64,000 nucleotides of DNA from Streptomyces fradiae (GTDB taxonomy: Bacteria > Actinomycetota > Actinomycetes > Streptomycetales > Streptomycetaceae), in NCBI RefSeq assembly GCF_041270065.1, contig NZ_CP065958.1, positions 4,278,001-4,342,000 on the forward strand, in the 5' to 3' direction. A program made the position numbers and the translations under genes. Of the stretch, positions 9,004 through 16,495 are shown one piece after another (position 1 is the stretch's first letter; the number at the start of each line of letters is the position of its first letter). The notes beneath the pieces are model-generated. The model saw nothing but the letters and a program-made list of their open reading frames with translations, was not told the DNA's origin and did not search any database.

Positions 9004-10164
9004 ATGAGCAGTGATCAGCAGTACCCGTACGACCCGCAGGGGATCCCTCAGGGGAGCCCCCAGGGCGGTCAACCGTACGACCCGAGCGTCACCCAGACGT
9101 GGGAGGGGCAGACCTGGGACACGCAGTACCAGCCGGTGGTGCAGCAGCCGCAGGTCGCGCCGCCGCAGGCGCCCGTGTCGTACGAGACTCCGTACTTCCC
9201 GCCCCAGGGGTATGGCCAGCAGCCCGCCACGGGCGGCCACCCGCTGCCCCCGGAGATGCCGTACGGGTACGAGGCCCCGGTGGCGTACGAGGCCCAGGCC
9301 CCGGCCCCCGTGGCGTACGAGGCACCGGCTCCCGCTCCCGAGGCCGTGGCGGCCCCCGCGGAGCCCGGCCCCGCCTACTCCCCGCCGACCCTCTCCGGGA
9401 ACTCCCGGATCACCGACGCCCAGCGCGCCCGCGCCGAGGGCCGGTCGCCGATCATCGAGCCCGGGATGCAGCCGGCCGCGCTCACCGCCGGTCTCGGCGT
9501 GCTGCTCGCGGTCGGCGCGGCCGTCGGCCCGTACGCGCTGCTCGTCCCGCTGCTGCTGCTCCAGGGCCTCACCGCGGCCGGCTGGTTCCGGCTCAACGGC
9601 ATGTGGCCCGCCCGGCAGGGCATCGCGCTCGCCTTCCTCGGCGGGATCGTCGCCGACGCCGTGCTGCTGATCGCCGGCCGGGAGCACACGCCGGCCGCCG
9701 TCATCGGCACCCTCGGCGTGTGGGTGCTGCTCACCCTGGTGCTCCAGCTGCGCAGCCACGCCGATCCCGACGAGCGGATGTACGGCCTGATGGCGACGGT
9801 CGCCTCGGCGGCCCTGGCGATCCTGGCCGCCGGACAGCTCGGCGCCGAGCCGGACGCGGTGGTCGCCGGCGCGGTCGCCGTCGCCGCCACCGTCCTGGCC
9901 CGCGCCCTCCCGCTGCCCGGCCCGGCCTCCGTGGTCGTCGCGCTGCTCGCGGCGGCGGGCGGCGGCATCGCGGCCGGCGGGCTCACCGGCCTCGGCGGCT
10001 CCGGCGCGCTGCTCGGCCTCGGCGCGGGCGTCTGCGCGCTGGTCGGGCTGCGGGTGGCGAGCTACGACTACCCGTCGCGGTTCGTGCACATGACGGCCGG
10101 CGTGGCGCTGCCGCTGACCGCCGCCGTGCCCGCGATCTATCTCCTCGGCAGGGCGCTCGCGTAG
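9004..10164 (+). CDS. Polytopic membrane protein with a Pro/Tyr/Gln-rich N-terminus
   Basis: A 386-aa protein of unknown function. Residues 1 to about 150 are a disordered Pro/Gln/Tyr/Ala-rich cytoplasmic region with repeated YEAP-like motifs. Residues of about 155-386 form roughly nine or ten hydrophobic helices with few charges. There is no catalytic motif that I recognise. The start MSSDQQ has an AGGAGG ribosome site overlapping the end of the MoaD-like gene. Similar Pro-rich membrane proteins are common in Streptomyces. The conserved gene neighbourhood suggests a genuine gene. Confidence 0.8.
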   Translation: MSSDQQYPYDPQGIPQGSPQGGQPYDPSVTQTWEGQTWDTQYQPVVQQPQVAPPQAPVSYETPYFPPQGYGQQPATGGHPLPPEMPYGYEAPVAYEAQAPAPVAYEAPAPAPEAVAAPAEPGPAYSPPTLSGNSRITDAQRARAEGRSPIIEPGMQPAALTAGLGVLLAVGAAVGPYALLVPLLLLQGLTAAGWFRLNGMWPARQGIALAFLGGIVADAVLLIAGREHTPAAVIGTLGVWVLLTLVLQLRSHADPDERMYGLMATVASAALAILAAGQLGAEPDAVVAGAVAVAATVLARALPLPGPASVVVALLAAAGGGIAAGGLTGLGGSGALLGLGAGVCALVGLRVASYDYPSRFVHMTAGVALPLTAAVPAIYLLGRALA

Positions 10165-10283
10165 CCCCCGCACCGACCGGAGCCCGCACCGACCGGAGCG
10201 TGAGACTCCGGGGAACCGACCGGCCCCCTGACACGTCGATCTTGTGTCGGGGGGCCGGACTCGTGATCTGGGGGCAGAAACGC

Positions 10284-10976
10284 ATGCGAGCACTACGGAT
10301 GGTGCTGATCGTGGCCGTGGTGCTGGGCGGGCTCCTGGTCGGCGCGGACCGGGTCGCCGCGTCCTACGCGGAGTCGGAGGCCGCCGACGGGGTGCGGGTC
10401 GGCGCGGTGCGCCCCGAGTCCACGGACGTCGACATCAAGGGCTTCCCGTTCCTCACCCAGGCCGCCGGCCGCAGCTTCGACGAGGTCGCGGTGCGCTTCA
10501 CCGGCGTCCAGGTGATGGCCGGGGGCCGCCCGGTGCGGATCGACGAGATGAACGCCACGCTGCACGACGTGACCCTGACCGACGCCTACGGGATCGAGCG
10601 GGCGGGCAGCGCCGACGGCACCGCGCTGATCGCCTACCCCGACCTGGCCGCGGCCTCGGGCCGGGACGCGAAGGTGGCGTACGGCGGCGACGGCAAGCTG
10701 AAGGTGACGGGCGGGGTGCGGATCCTCGGCCGGACGCTGACCCGCAGCGTGCTGTCCACGGTGACCCTGGTGAACGGCGACACCATCCGGGTGCGCGCGG
10801 ACGAGGTGCCCGGCGAGGGCATCCCGGGCCTGGAGGGCATGGTGCGCTCCCGCACCGACTTCGACCGGCGGATCGAGGGCCTGCCGAAGGGCATGCGCCT
10901 GACGAAGGTCGAGGCCCGGGAGAACGGTCTCGTGGTGACGGTGACCGGCCGGGACGTGGCGCTCGCCGCCGGCTGA
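10284..10976 (+). CDS. DUF2993 (LmeA-like) secreted/lipid-binding protein
   Basis: A 230-aa protein with an N-terminal membrane anchor or signal (MRALRMVLIVAVVLGG) and then a DUF2993 domain. The domain is recognised by VDIKGFPFLTQ, a Phe/Pro-rich strand, and a long beta-rich body ending in VTVTGRDVAL. The family includes mycobacterial LmeA, a periplasmic mannosyltransferase-associated lipid-binding protein. Streptomyces members are uncharacterised. A GTG 7 codons upstream is an alternative start with a GGGGG motif ahead of it. It precedes the sulfur operon but is separated by more than 200 bp, so it is probably independent. Confidence 0.8.
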   Translation: MRALRMVLIVAVVLGGLLVGADRVAASYAESEAADGVRVGAVRPESTDVDIKGFPFLTQAAGRSFDEVAVRFTGVQVMAGGRPVRIDEMNATLHDVTLTDAYGIERAGSADGTALIAYPDLAAASGRDAKVAYGGDGKLKVTGGVRILGRTLTRSVLSTVTLVNGDTIRVRADEVPGEGIPGLEGMVRSRTDFDRRIEGLPKGMRLTKVEARENGLVVTVTGRDVALAAG

Positions 10977-11035
10977 GCCCCGGTACATGGCTTGTTCCGG
11001 GCTTGTTTTTCCTCTCCTGGACGCCCACTGATCAC

Positions 11036-11154
11036 ATTCTGAGACGGTGGCGTCCGATCCGTAGAAAGTGAAGGGGCGCGGGCGCTCGGCGGGCGTCCGC
11101 GGAAGATCCGTACCTGCTTCGGATCTCGTATATCGGATGATCGCGTCTCAGAAT
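11036..11154. repeat. Long-range 11-bp perfect inverted repeat before the cysteine leader
   Basis: ATTCTGAGACG at 11036-11046 and its exact complement at 11144-11154, 97 bp apart, upstream of the leader peptide promoter. This could be a paired operator or a weak terminator of the DUF2993 gene; the function is unknown. Confidence 0.5.
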
Positions 11155-11165
11155 ACGACACACCG

Positions 11166-11195
11166 GTGACACGGCCGCCGGTCCGTCCCTACGAT
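11166..11195 (+). promoter_or_regulatory. Promoter of the cysteine leader / sulfurtransferase operon
   Basis: -35 GTGACA at 11166-11171, an 18-bp spacer and -10 TACGAT at 11190-11195. The predicted transcript starts at about the A of the leader ATG (11203), so the leader peptide mRNA would be leaderless. Confidence 0.6.
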
Positions 11196-11202
11196 CGAGG
11201 GC

Positions 11203-11283
11203 ATGAAGCGACAGGCGGAACTCACGAAGCGGCGGGCAGTAGACCTGTGCCGCGTCGCCGCCATGCTCTGTCGCTCGGTCTGA
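11203..11283 (+). CDS. Cysteine attenuation leader peptide
   Basis: A 26-aa open reading frame, MKRQAELTKRRAVDLCRVAA followed by MLCRSV and TGA. It matches the actinobacterial putative leader peptide type found before sulfur metabolism genes, with the DLCR...LCR cysteine pair near the end. In mycobacteria, leaderless cysteine-rich short reading frames upstream of rhodanese/sseC operons sense cysteine supply through ribosome stalling and translational attenuation. Here the peptide precedes a thiosulfate sulfurtransferase and DUF1416 (SseC-like) pair by 170 bp, the same arrangement. The promoter geometry predicts translation from the very 5' end. The attenuation mechanism is inferred from that parallel. 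Confidence 0.8.
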   Translation: MKRQAELTKRRAVDLCRVAAMLCRSV

Positions 11284-11453
11284 GCGGGACGCACATCTCC
11301 CGTATTCCCTCAGGCCCCTACGGCGTGAAGTACCCGCGTCGTGATGCCGGGGCCACCCTTGCGCAGCCGTACGCCGTCGTCCGCACCGCGAGCCGACGCG
11401 TACCCGCACCACCCCGCACGAACCGCCGCACACTGCCCCGGAGGAGAAACAGC

Positions 11454-12299
11454 ATGGCTCGCAGCGACGTCCTGGTCGACGCCGACTGGGTCGAGGCCAA
11501 CCTCGACAACCCGCAGGTCGCCCTCGTCGAGGTGGACGAGGACACGTCCGCCTACGAGAAGAACCACATCAAGAACGCCATCCGGATCGACTGGACGAAG
11601 GACCTCCAGGACCCGGTCCGCCGTGACTTCATCGACCAGGAGGGCTTCGAGAAGCTCCTCTCGGCCAAGGGCATCGGCAACGACACCACGGTGGTCCTCT
11701 ACGGCGGCAACAACAACTGGTTCGCCTCGTACGCCTACTGGTACTTCAAGCTCTACGGCCACCAGGACGTGAAGCTCCTCGACGGCGGCCGCAAGAAGTG
11801 GGAGCTCGACTCCCGCGACCTGGTCGACGGCTCCGAGGTCCCGAACCGCCCGGCCACCGAGTACAAGGCCCAGGCCCAGGACACCTCCATCCGTGCCTTC
11901 CGCGACGACGTCGTGGCCGCGATCGGCACCCAGAACCTCGTCGACGTGCGCTCGCCCGACGAGTTCTCCGGCAAGCTCCTCGCGCCGGCCCACCTCCCGC
12001 AGGAGCAGTCGCAGCGCCCGGGCCACGTGCCGAGCGCCCGCAACATCCCGTGGTCGAAGAACGCCAACGACGACGGCACCTTCAAGTCGGACGAGGAGCT
12101 GAAGGCCCTCTACGAGGCCGAGCAGGTCGACCTGGCGAAGGACACCGTCGCCTACTGCCGCATCGGCGAGCGCTCCGCGCTCACCTGGTTCGTCCTGCAC
12201 GAGCTGCTCGAGGTCACGAACGTCAAGAACTACGACGGCTCGTGGACCGAGTACGGCTCCCTCGTCGGCGTGCCGATCGAGCTCGGCGCCAACAAGTAA
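11454..12299 (+). CDS. sseA: Thiosulfate sulfurtransferase (rhodanese)
   Basis: A 281-aa two-domain rhodanese, often annotated CysA or SseA. The catalytic Cys235 sits in the active loop CRIGER, which fits a thiosulfate:cyanide-type enzyme. The N-terminal inactive domain starts VLVDADWVEANL. A strong GGAGGAGAAA ribosome site precedes the ATG. It is the first structural gene after the cysteine leader peptide, and the DUF1416 gene follows after 36 bp. The cytoplasmic role is sulfane-sulfur transfer in cysteine or thiosulfate metabolism. Expression is probably attenuated by the upstream leader. Confidence 0.93.
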   Translation: MARSDVLVDADWVEANLDNPQVALVEVDEDTSAYEKNHIKNAIRIDWTKDLQDPVRRDFIDQEGFEKLLSAKGIGNDTTVVLYGGNNNWFASYAYWYFKLYGHQDVKLLDGGRKKWELDSRDLVDGSEVPNRPATEYKAQAQDTSIRAFRDDVVAAIGTQNLVDVRSPDEFSGKLLAPAHLPQEQSQRPGHVPSARNIPWSKNANDDGTFKSDEELKALYEAEQVDLAKDTVAYCRIGERSALTWFVLHELLEVTNVKNYDGSWTEYGSLVGVPIELGANK

Positions 12300-12335
12300 G
12301 ACCTTCCTCCCCCTTCGACCGTAAGGATTCCTGAC

Positions 12336-12623
12336 ATGTGCGGAGCGCAGCCCGGCGGCCCCGACGCCTCGACCATCAAGCCCGGTGAGACCACCATCCA
12401 GGGCTACGTGACCAAGGACGGCCAGCCCGTCACCGGTTACGTCCGTCTCCTGGACTCGACCGGCGAGTTCACGGCCGAGGTCCCCACCTCCGCCACCGGC
12501 CAGTTCCGCTTCTACGCGGCGGAGGGCACCTGGACCGTCCGCGCCCTGGTCCCCGGCGGCACCGCCGACCGCCAGGTCGTGGCCCAGCACGGCGGCCTGG
12601 CCGAGGTCGCCATCGCGGTGTGA
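12336..12623 (+). CDS. DUF1416 (SseC-like) protein
   Basis: A 95-aa protein, MCGAQPGGPDASTIKPGETT at the start, with a carboxypeptidase-regulatory-like beta-sandwich pattern. DUF1416 genes are regularly the partner of thiosulfate sulfurtransferase genes in actinobacteria (mycobacterial SseC). A conserved Cys is at residue 2. The role is unknown beyond sulfur metabolism by association. It is the last gene of the operon, followed by a strong terminator. Confidence 0.9.
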   Translation: MCGAQPGGPDASTIKPGETTIQGYVTKDGQPVTGYVRLLDSTGEFTAEVPTSATGQFRFYAAEGTWTVRALVPGGTADRQVVAQHGGLAEVAIAV

Positions 12624-12641
12624 CACCGCACGCTTGACCGG

Positions 12642-12710
12642 CCGAAGGGCCGTGCCTCCTGGGGGTTGGACGCTTTCCGGGACTTGAGGCACGGCCCTTC
12701 GGTCTGTTTT
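12642..12710 (+). terminator. Strong terminator of the sulfur operon
   Basis: Perfect 17-bp inverted repeat (12642-12658 and 12686-12702) followed by TCTGTTTT. An intrinsic terminator for the leader-sseA-DUF1416 transcript. Confidence 0.85.
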
Positions 12711-12716
12711 CCCGAC

Positions 12717-12788
12717 GCGCCCCTCGCACTGCTCGGCCCCGGAGGGCCTCACAAGCTTCGGGCCGCTGCGCCGGACTCCGTCCGCCGA
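12717..12788 (-). repeat. 72-bp dispersed repeat, copy B
   Basis: Matches 51063-51134 in reverse orientation at 67 of 72 positions by hand alignment. It contains a small CGGAC-TCC-GTCCG hairpin and carries no gene. It lies between the sulfur operon terminator and a gene fragment. Confidence 0.9.
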
Positions 12789-12822
12789 CAACGGTGCCCG
12801 GTACCACGGGGGGGCTGTGCAG

Positions 12823-12975
12823 ATGCTGGTCGAGCCGACCGGGCGTCGGATGACCGGAAAGTGGGTCGGGTTCGGCAAGGACTTCGACGTGAACACCGGT
12901 CCATGGGAGCTGCGGCTGGTCGACACGTCGACGAGCAAGGCGACGCTGGAGCGGTACAGCCGGCCGCCTGAGTAG
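12823..12975 (+). pseudogene. Orphan C-terminal gene fragment (50 aa)
   Basis: An open frame of 50 codons starting MLVEPTGRRMTGKWVG and ending in a conserved-looking WELRLVD stretch. It continues open upstream into the dispersed repeat, where the translation loses sense. It looks like the 3' end of a larger gene, of a kind I associate with regulator or sensor C-termini (GKWVGFGKDFDVNTGPW), left after truncation. The repeat copy B immediately upstream occupies the place of the missing 5' part. A genuine small gene cannot be excluded. The rest of 12711-13021 holds nothing else I can recognise. Confidence 0.45.
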
Positions 12976-13009
12976 CGCCCGCGCGCTGTCCGGGGGCGGG
13001 TTCCGGTCG

Positions 13010-13015
13010 TACGCT
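13010..13015 (+). promoter_or_regulatory. -10 hexamer TACGCT of the DUF3099 gene
   Basis: TACGCT ends 6 nt before the GTG at 13022, predicting a leaderless mRNA and supporting that start. Confidence 0.5.
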
Positions 13016-13021
13016 GAAGGT

Positions 13022-13282
13022 GTGTACGCACGGCGACGGCGCGTCTACTTCTGGATGATGGGCGTCTGCCTGGTGCTTTTCGTGGGCGCCTGGGCTGTCG
13101 TGCGGCTCTTTTCCGTCCCCGCCGCCATCGCCATGTGCGTGGTCGCCATGGTCATCCCGCCGGTCGCGGCGATGATCGCGAACCGGCGCGGCCCGGAGGA
13201 CCGCTGGTGGGACGACCCGACGGGCGACAAGCAGTCGGACGAGTGGTGGGACGAGCTCGACGGCAAGAAGAAGGACCGGTAG
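13022..13282 (+). CDS. DUF3099 small membrane protein
   Basis: An 86-aa protein with two hydrophobic helices (about residues 10-30 and 34-52) and an acidic Trp-rich tail (DRWWDDPTGDK, DEWWDELDG). This is the DUF3099 pattern of actinobacteria. The function is unknown. The GTG start is set by the -10 hexamer six bases upstream. It converges with the DsrE-like gene, with only one base between the stop codons. Confidence 0.8.
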   Translation: MYARRRRVYFWMMGVCLVLFVGAWAVVRLFSVPAAIAMCVVAMVIPPVAAMIANRRGPEDRWWDDPTGDKQSDEWWDELDGKKKDR

Positions 13283-13283
13283 G

Positions 13284-13646
13284 TCAGTACACCAGGGCCT
13301 GGGTTTCGTCCGACATCGCTTCCTGGACGAAGACCTGCGCGCCCGCGATGCGGATGCCCTTCAGGACGTCGTCCTCGGTGATCTCGCGGCGGGCGGCGCA
13401 CTGGGTGCAGAGGGTGATGCGGCCGGCCGCCAGGATCGAGTCGATCAGGTCCGGGAGCGGGGCGGCGTGCGGGAGGTCGAACTCGGCCGCGCGGCCCGGG
13501 AGGGCGAACCAGGAGGACTCTCCGGTCAGCCAGAGGGACACTTCGACGCCGCTCGCGACGGCGACGGCGGCCACGGTGAAGGCCTGGGAGCAGCGTTCGG
13601 GGGCGTCCGCCCCGGCGGTCACCTTGATCACGAGCTTCTTCGCCAT
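13284..13646 (-). CDS. DsrE-family protein
   Basis: A 120-aa protein, MAKKLVIKVTAGADAPERCS at the start, with a DsrE/TusD-like fold pattern: an N-terminal strand, an AFTVAAVAVASG helix, and CTQC in the second half (ITLCTQCAARR). DsrE/TusD proteins bind or relay sulfur through cysteines. The CTQC pair and C19 could serve that role, which is inference. It faces the DUF3099 gene, and the paralogous three-gene operon starts divergently 105 bp away. The ATG follows a plausible AT-rich promoter segment. Confidence 0.8.
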   Translation of the reverse strand: MAKKLVIKVTAGADAPERCSQAFTVAAVAVASGVEVSLWLTGESSWFALPGRAAEFDLPHAAPLPDLIDSILAAGRITLCTQCAARREITEDDVLKGIRIAGAQVFVQEAMSDETQALVY

Positions 13647-13751
13647 ATACCGAACTGTAATGCGGTTCCCGGCAACCTCATGCACCCCTCGCGTGTCAGC
13701 TAGGCGCGCGGGTAACGGAATCCGCGCTTCTAGTCTCGTGGGGGGACTGCT

Positions 13752-14642
13752 TTGGAAGCCACAGAAGCGGTGGAATCCGCTCGAAACACCCCGGAGGCCG
13801 AGCCGACACCCGCCCCCGGCCCGGTCGCCGAATCCGCGGAACCCGCAACGCTGCCGGTTCCTGCCGAAGACGTGCCGCCCGTTCCCGCGGCCGTTCCCGA
13901 GCCCGCCGACGACGAGGTGCCGCCGCGCCGCCGTCGCGGCGGGCGCACGCTCGTGCTGCTCGCGGCCGCCGCCGTGCTCGGCATCGTCGGCGGTGTCGCC
14001 GTCGGCTACGGCGTCCAGGCCGAGCGCGAGCCCACCCCGCTGCCGCCGCTCAACCAGGTCGACCTCGCCTACCCGGCCAAGCCCGCCGCCAAGGGCCAGG
14101 AGCCGCCGGCCCTCGCCGTCGCCGACGACCGCGGCCTCAAGACCGAGGGCGACCTGCGCAAGCTGCTGCTGCCCAAGCCGGCCGGCGCGAAGGACGTGGA
14201 CTACGCACCCGAGGACCACTGGCTGAGCGCCAGCTCGTACGCCGAGGACTTCGAGTCGCCCAGCGGCGCCTTCGAGTACCTCATGGACAACGGCATCCGC
14301 CGGATCGCCACCACATCCTGGCAGGTCGGCGAGTTCAAGACCGTCCACATCAACCTGCTGCAGTTCCGCTCCAACGACCGTCTGGGGGCCGCCGACCGGG
14401 CGACGACCCTGCGGGAGGGCCTGGAGGAGGAGAACGGTTACGGCCAGCCGCTCAAGGGCAGCACCGAGGGCCGCAGCTACGTCCTTCCCGTCGACCGGGA
14501 GGCAGGGTTCGTCGACGTCTACGAGGCCAGGGCCGTCGTCCACCGGGGAGACGTCGCGGTCGAGGTCTACATCCTGGACACCAAGAAGATCAGCCAGAAG
14601 GAGATCACCTCGCTGGCCGAGCGACAGCTGGGGCGCCTGTGA
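13752..14642 (+). CDS. Membrane-anchored protein, paralog 1 of 3
   Basis: A 296-aa protein of unknown function with a TTG start 8 nt after a GGGGG run. Residues 1-55 are Ala/Pro/Glu-rich, an RRRRGG stretch precedes one membrane helix (about 60-84), and the rest is extracytoplasmic. The ectodomain has the motif KLLLPKPAG followed by a mixed alpha/beta region (SGAFEYLMDNGIRRIATTSW). The same plan occurs in the next two genes, and start and stop codons overlap (GTGA), so they are one operon. I do not recognise the family. It is conserved in this position in Streptomyces as far as I remember. Likely type II topology. Confidence 0.75.
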   Translation: MEATEAVESARNTPEAEPTPAPGPVAESAEPATLPVPAEDVPPVPAAVPEPADDEVPPRRRRGGRTLVLLAAAAVLGIVGGVAVGYGVQAEREPTPLPPLNQVDLAYPAKPAAKGQEPPALAVADDRGLKTEGDLRKLLLPKPAGAKDVDYAPEDHWLSASSYAEDFESPSGAFEYLMDNGIRRIATTSWQVGEFKTVHINLLQFRSNDRLGAADRATTLREGLEEENGYGQPLKGSTEGRSYVLPVDREAGFVDVYEARAVVHRGDVAVEVYILDTKKISQKEITSLAERQLGRL

Positions 14643-15520
14643 GCGAGGAGACCACCACCGTGGAGAACAAGGACCAGGGCCAGGACCAGGGCCAGAACAG
14701 GCCGGAGCCCGTGGAGCAGGCCGTGACGGAGCCGCCCGCCGTGGCGGAGACGGCCGCCGTGGCCGAGACGCCCGCGCCCCGCGCGCCGCGCCGCCTCTTC
14801 CCGTACGTCCTCACCGGCGTCCTCGTCCTCGGCGTCGGCGCCGGCGCGACCTTCACCGGCGTCACCGTCGCGGGCGCCGACCGCCACGCGCCCACCGTCG
14901 CCTGGGAGGAGCCGCCCACCCCGGCCAAGGACCCGGCCGCGAACGCCCCCGACGGCCGCGCCTCGACCCCGCTGAGCAAGCTGCTCCTGCCGGTGCCCGA
15001 GGGGTACGGCCTCGGCCCCGACGTCGAGGAGTTCGGCAACGACGGCGAGGTCAGCGCCAAGGACGCCGTCGCCCTCGTCAAGCAGTCCGGCAAGGGCCTG
15101 TCCGGCAAGAAGCGCCGCGAGTTCGACAAGCGGATCGAGAAGCTCGGCATCCAGGGCATCGCGGTCCGCTCCTACGCCTCCGACGACGCCAACCTCGTCC
15201 TCGAGGTGCAGGTCGTGCGGATGAAGAACAAGCGGTTCGGCGCCGAGATGCACAAGATGCGCAACGAGCTCGCCGGCCTGCTGAAGTTCCCCAAGGGGCC
15301 GAAGATCGCCGGCCACAAGAACGCCACCTGCTGGGCGATGCCGAAGCCGAAGGGCGAGGACGCGGAGGAGAGCCTCGACGGGATGGTCTGTTCCGCGTAC
15401 GACTCCGAGTACTCGGTCACCGTCACCGCCTCCGGCAGCCGGCCCTTCGACAAGTCCGCCGTCGCCGAGCTCGTGAAGAAGCAGCTCGACCACATCAAGT
15501 CCCCGGGGGAGTACGTATGA
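14639..15520 (+). CDS. Membrane-anchored protein, paralog 2 of 3
   Basis: A 293-aa protein. The N-terminal region is Gln/Glu/Ala-rich, with a membrane helix at about residues 56-80 and an ectodomain containing SKLLLPVPEGYG, then a Lys/Arg-rich helix, then GIAVRSYASDDANLVLEVQV. It has two ectodomain cysteines (in ATCWAMP and MVCSAY), absent from paralog 1. The GTG overlaps the upstream stop and its own stop overlaps the next ATG, indicating tight translational coupling. Shared length, topology and the LLLP motif show common ancestry with its neighbours. The function is unknown; a secreted complex of three paralogs is one possibility. Confidence 0.75.
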   Translation: MSEETTTVENKDQGQDQGQNRPEPVEQAVTEPPAVAETAAVAETPAPRAPRRLFPYVLTGVLVLGVGAGATFTGVTVAGADRHAPTVAWEEPPTPAKDPAANAPDGRASTPLSKLLLPVPEGYGLGPDVEEFGNDGEVSAKDAVALVKQSGKGLSGKKRREFDKRIEKLGIQGIAVRSYASDDANLVLEVQVVRMKNKRFGAEMHKMRNELAGLLKFPKGPKIAGHKNATCWAMPKPKGEDAEESLDGMVCSAYDSEYSVTVTASGSRPFDKSAVAELVKKQLDHIKSPGEYV

Positions 15521-16383
15521 CCGTGACCGAGCCGACGGATGTCGCCCCGGATGTCGCTCCGGATGTCGCTCCGGACGCCGCAGTGGCCCAGGAGGCCCCG
15601 GCCGCTCTGGAGACCGCTCCGAAGAACCCCCGCTCCCGCAAGCTGCTCGGCAGCGTCCTGCGCTGGGCCGCCGCCGTCGTGGTGTGCGGCGGGCTCGGGG
15701 CCGGGACGGCCGCCGCGATCACCTCGATGGAGCGCACGGACGTGCCCGGTCTCGCGACCGAGAACGACGGCCGCTGGGCGTACCCGAAGCTGAGCCTGCC
15801 GCCGCTGCCCGAGGGCTCCCCGCGCCCCTTCACCATCGGCAACGAGGGCGAGGTGCACCACGCCGACCTGCGCGCCCTGCTGCTGCCCGCGCCGGCCGGG
15901 GCGACGGTCGACCCGAAGCTCGACGGCGTGTGGATGAGCGTCGACCAGTACGTCTCCCTCTACGCCAAGGACAAGCGCGCCGGCCTGAAGCAGGCCATCG
16001 ACGACTCCGCGCTGCGGCACGTCGCCGTCCGCGCCTGGACCATGCCGGACGGCACCCGGAGCACCGTCTACCTCCTGCGCTTCAAGTCCGTCGGCTTCTC
16101 GGAGGCCTTCAAGGACGAGGCGCTGAACGCCGGCTCCGCCGACACCGTGCTCCTCGACGGGGTGCAGGGCATCGAGACCGAGTCGCTCGGCGACGACGTG
16201 CGGGTCACGAACACGGCCCTGTACGCGGTCGCCGAGCGCAAGCCGTACGGCCCCGAGCAGACCCGCTGGGCCTACATCCAGGCCGGCGACACGCTCGGGC
16301 TCGTCGTCCAGTCCCGCAAGGGCGAGGCGGCGCCCGTACCGTTCCAGCAGACGGTCACCCTGCAGAACCAGCTGCTCGGCTGA
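15517..16383 (+). CDS. Membrane-anchored protein, paralog 3 of 3
   Basis: A 288-aa protein. The N-terminus repeats Ala-Pro-Asp-Val (a short VAPD repeat), the membrane helix is at about residues 48-70, and the ectodomain has RALLLPAPAGA followed by DSALRHVAVRAW and a strand region ending TLQNQLLG. It starts by ATGA overlap with paralog 2. The pattern LLLP-x-PAG, then about 50 residues, then a R-x-(I/V)-A strand, repeats in all three proteins. No enzyme motif was found. Gene order and coupling suggest equal expression of the three. Confidence 0.75.
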   Translation: MTVTEPTDVAPDVAPDVAPDAAVAQEAPAALETAPKNPRSRKLLGSVLRWAAAVVVCGGLGAGTAAAITSMERTDVPGLATENDGRWAYPKLSLPPLPEGSPRPFTIGNEGEVHHADLRALLLPAPAGATVDPKLDGVWMSVDQYVSLYAKDKRAGLKQAIDDSALRHVAVRAWTMPDGTRSTVYLLRFKSVGFSEAFKDEALNAGSADTVLLDGVQGIETESLGDDVRVTNTALYAVAERKPYGPEQTRWAYIQAGDTLGLVVQSRKGEAAPVPFQQTVTLQNQLLG

Positions 16384-16495
16384 GATCCCGTACGAGATCG
16401 CGTACGAGACCCACCTCACCGAGAGGGGCCGGTCCCCGCCCACTAAGCTGGGGGCCGGCCCGTACCGCCTTCACCGCTCACCGAGGAGCACCAAA

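Noticed and set aside
6720..9005. 761-codon minus-strand open frame across glnR and its neighbours
   Set aside because: Runs in the wrong frame over recognised genes (glnR, the hydrolase gene) and has random composition.
10977..11202. Cysteine- or methionine-related riboswitch upstream of the sulfur operon
   Set aside because: No recognisable SAM or SAH riboswitch core; the predicted transcript begins at the leader peptide ATG, leaving no room for an upstream aptamer.
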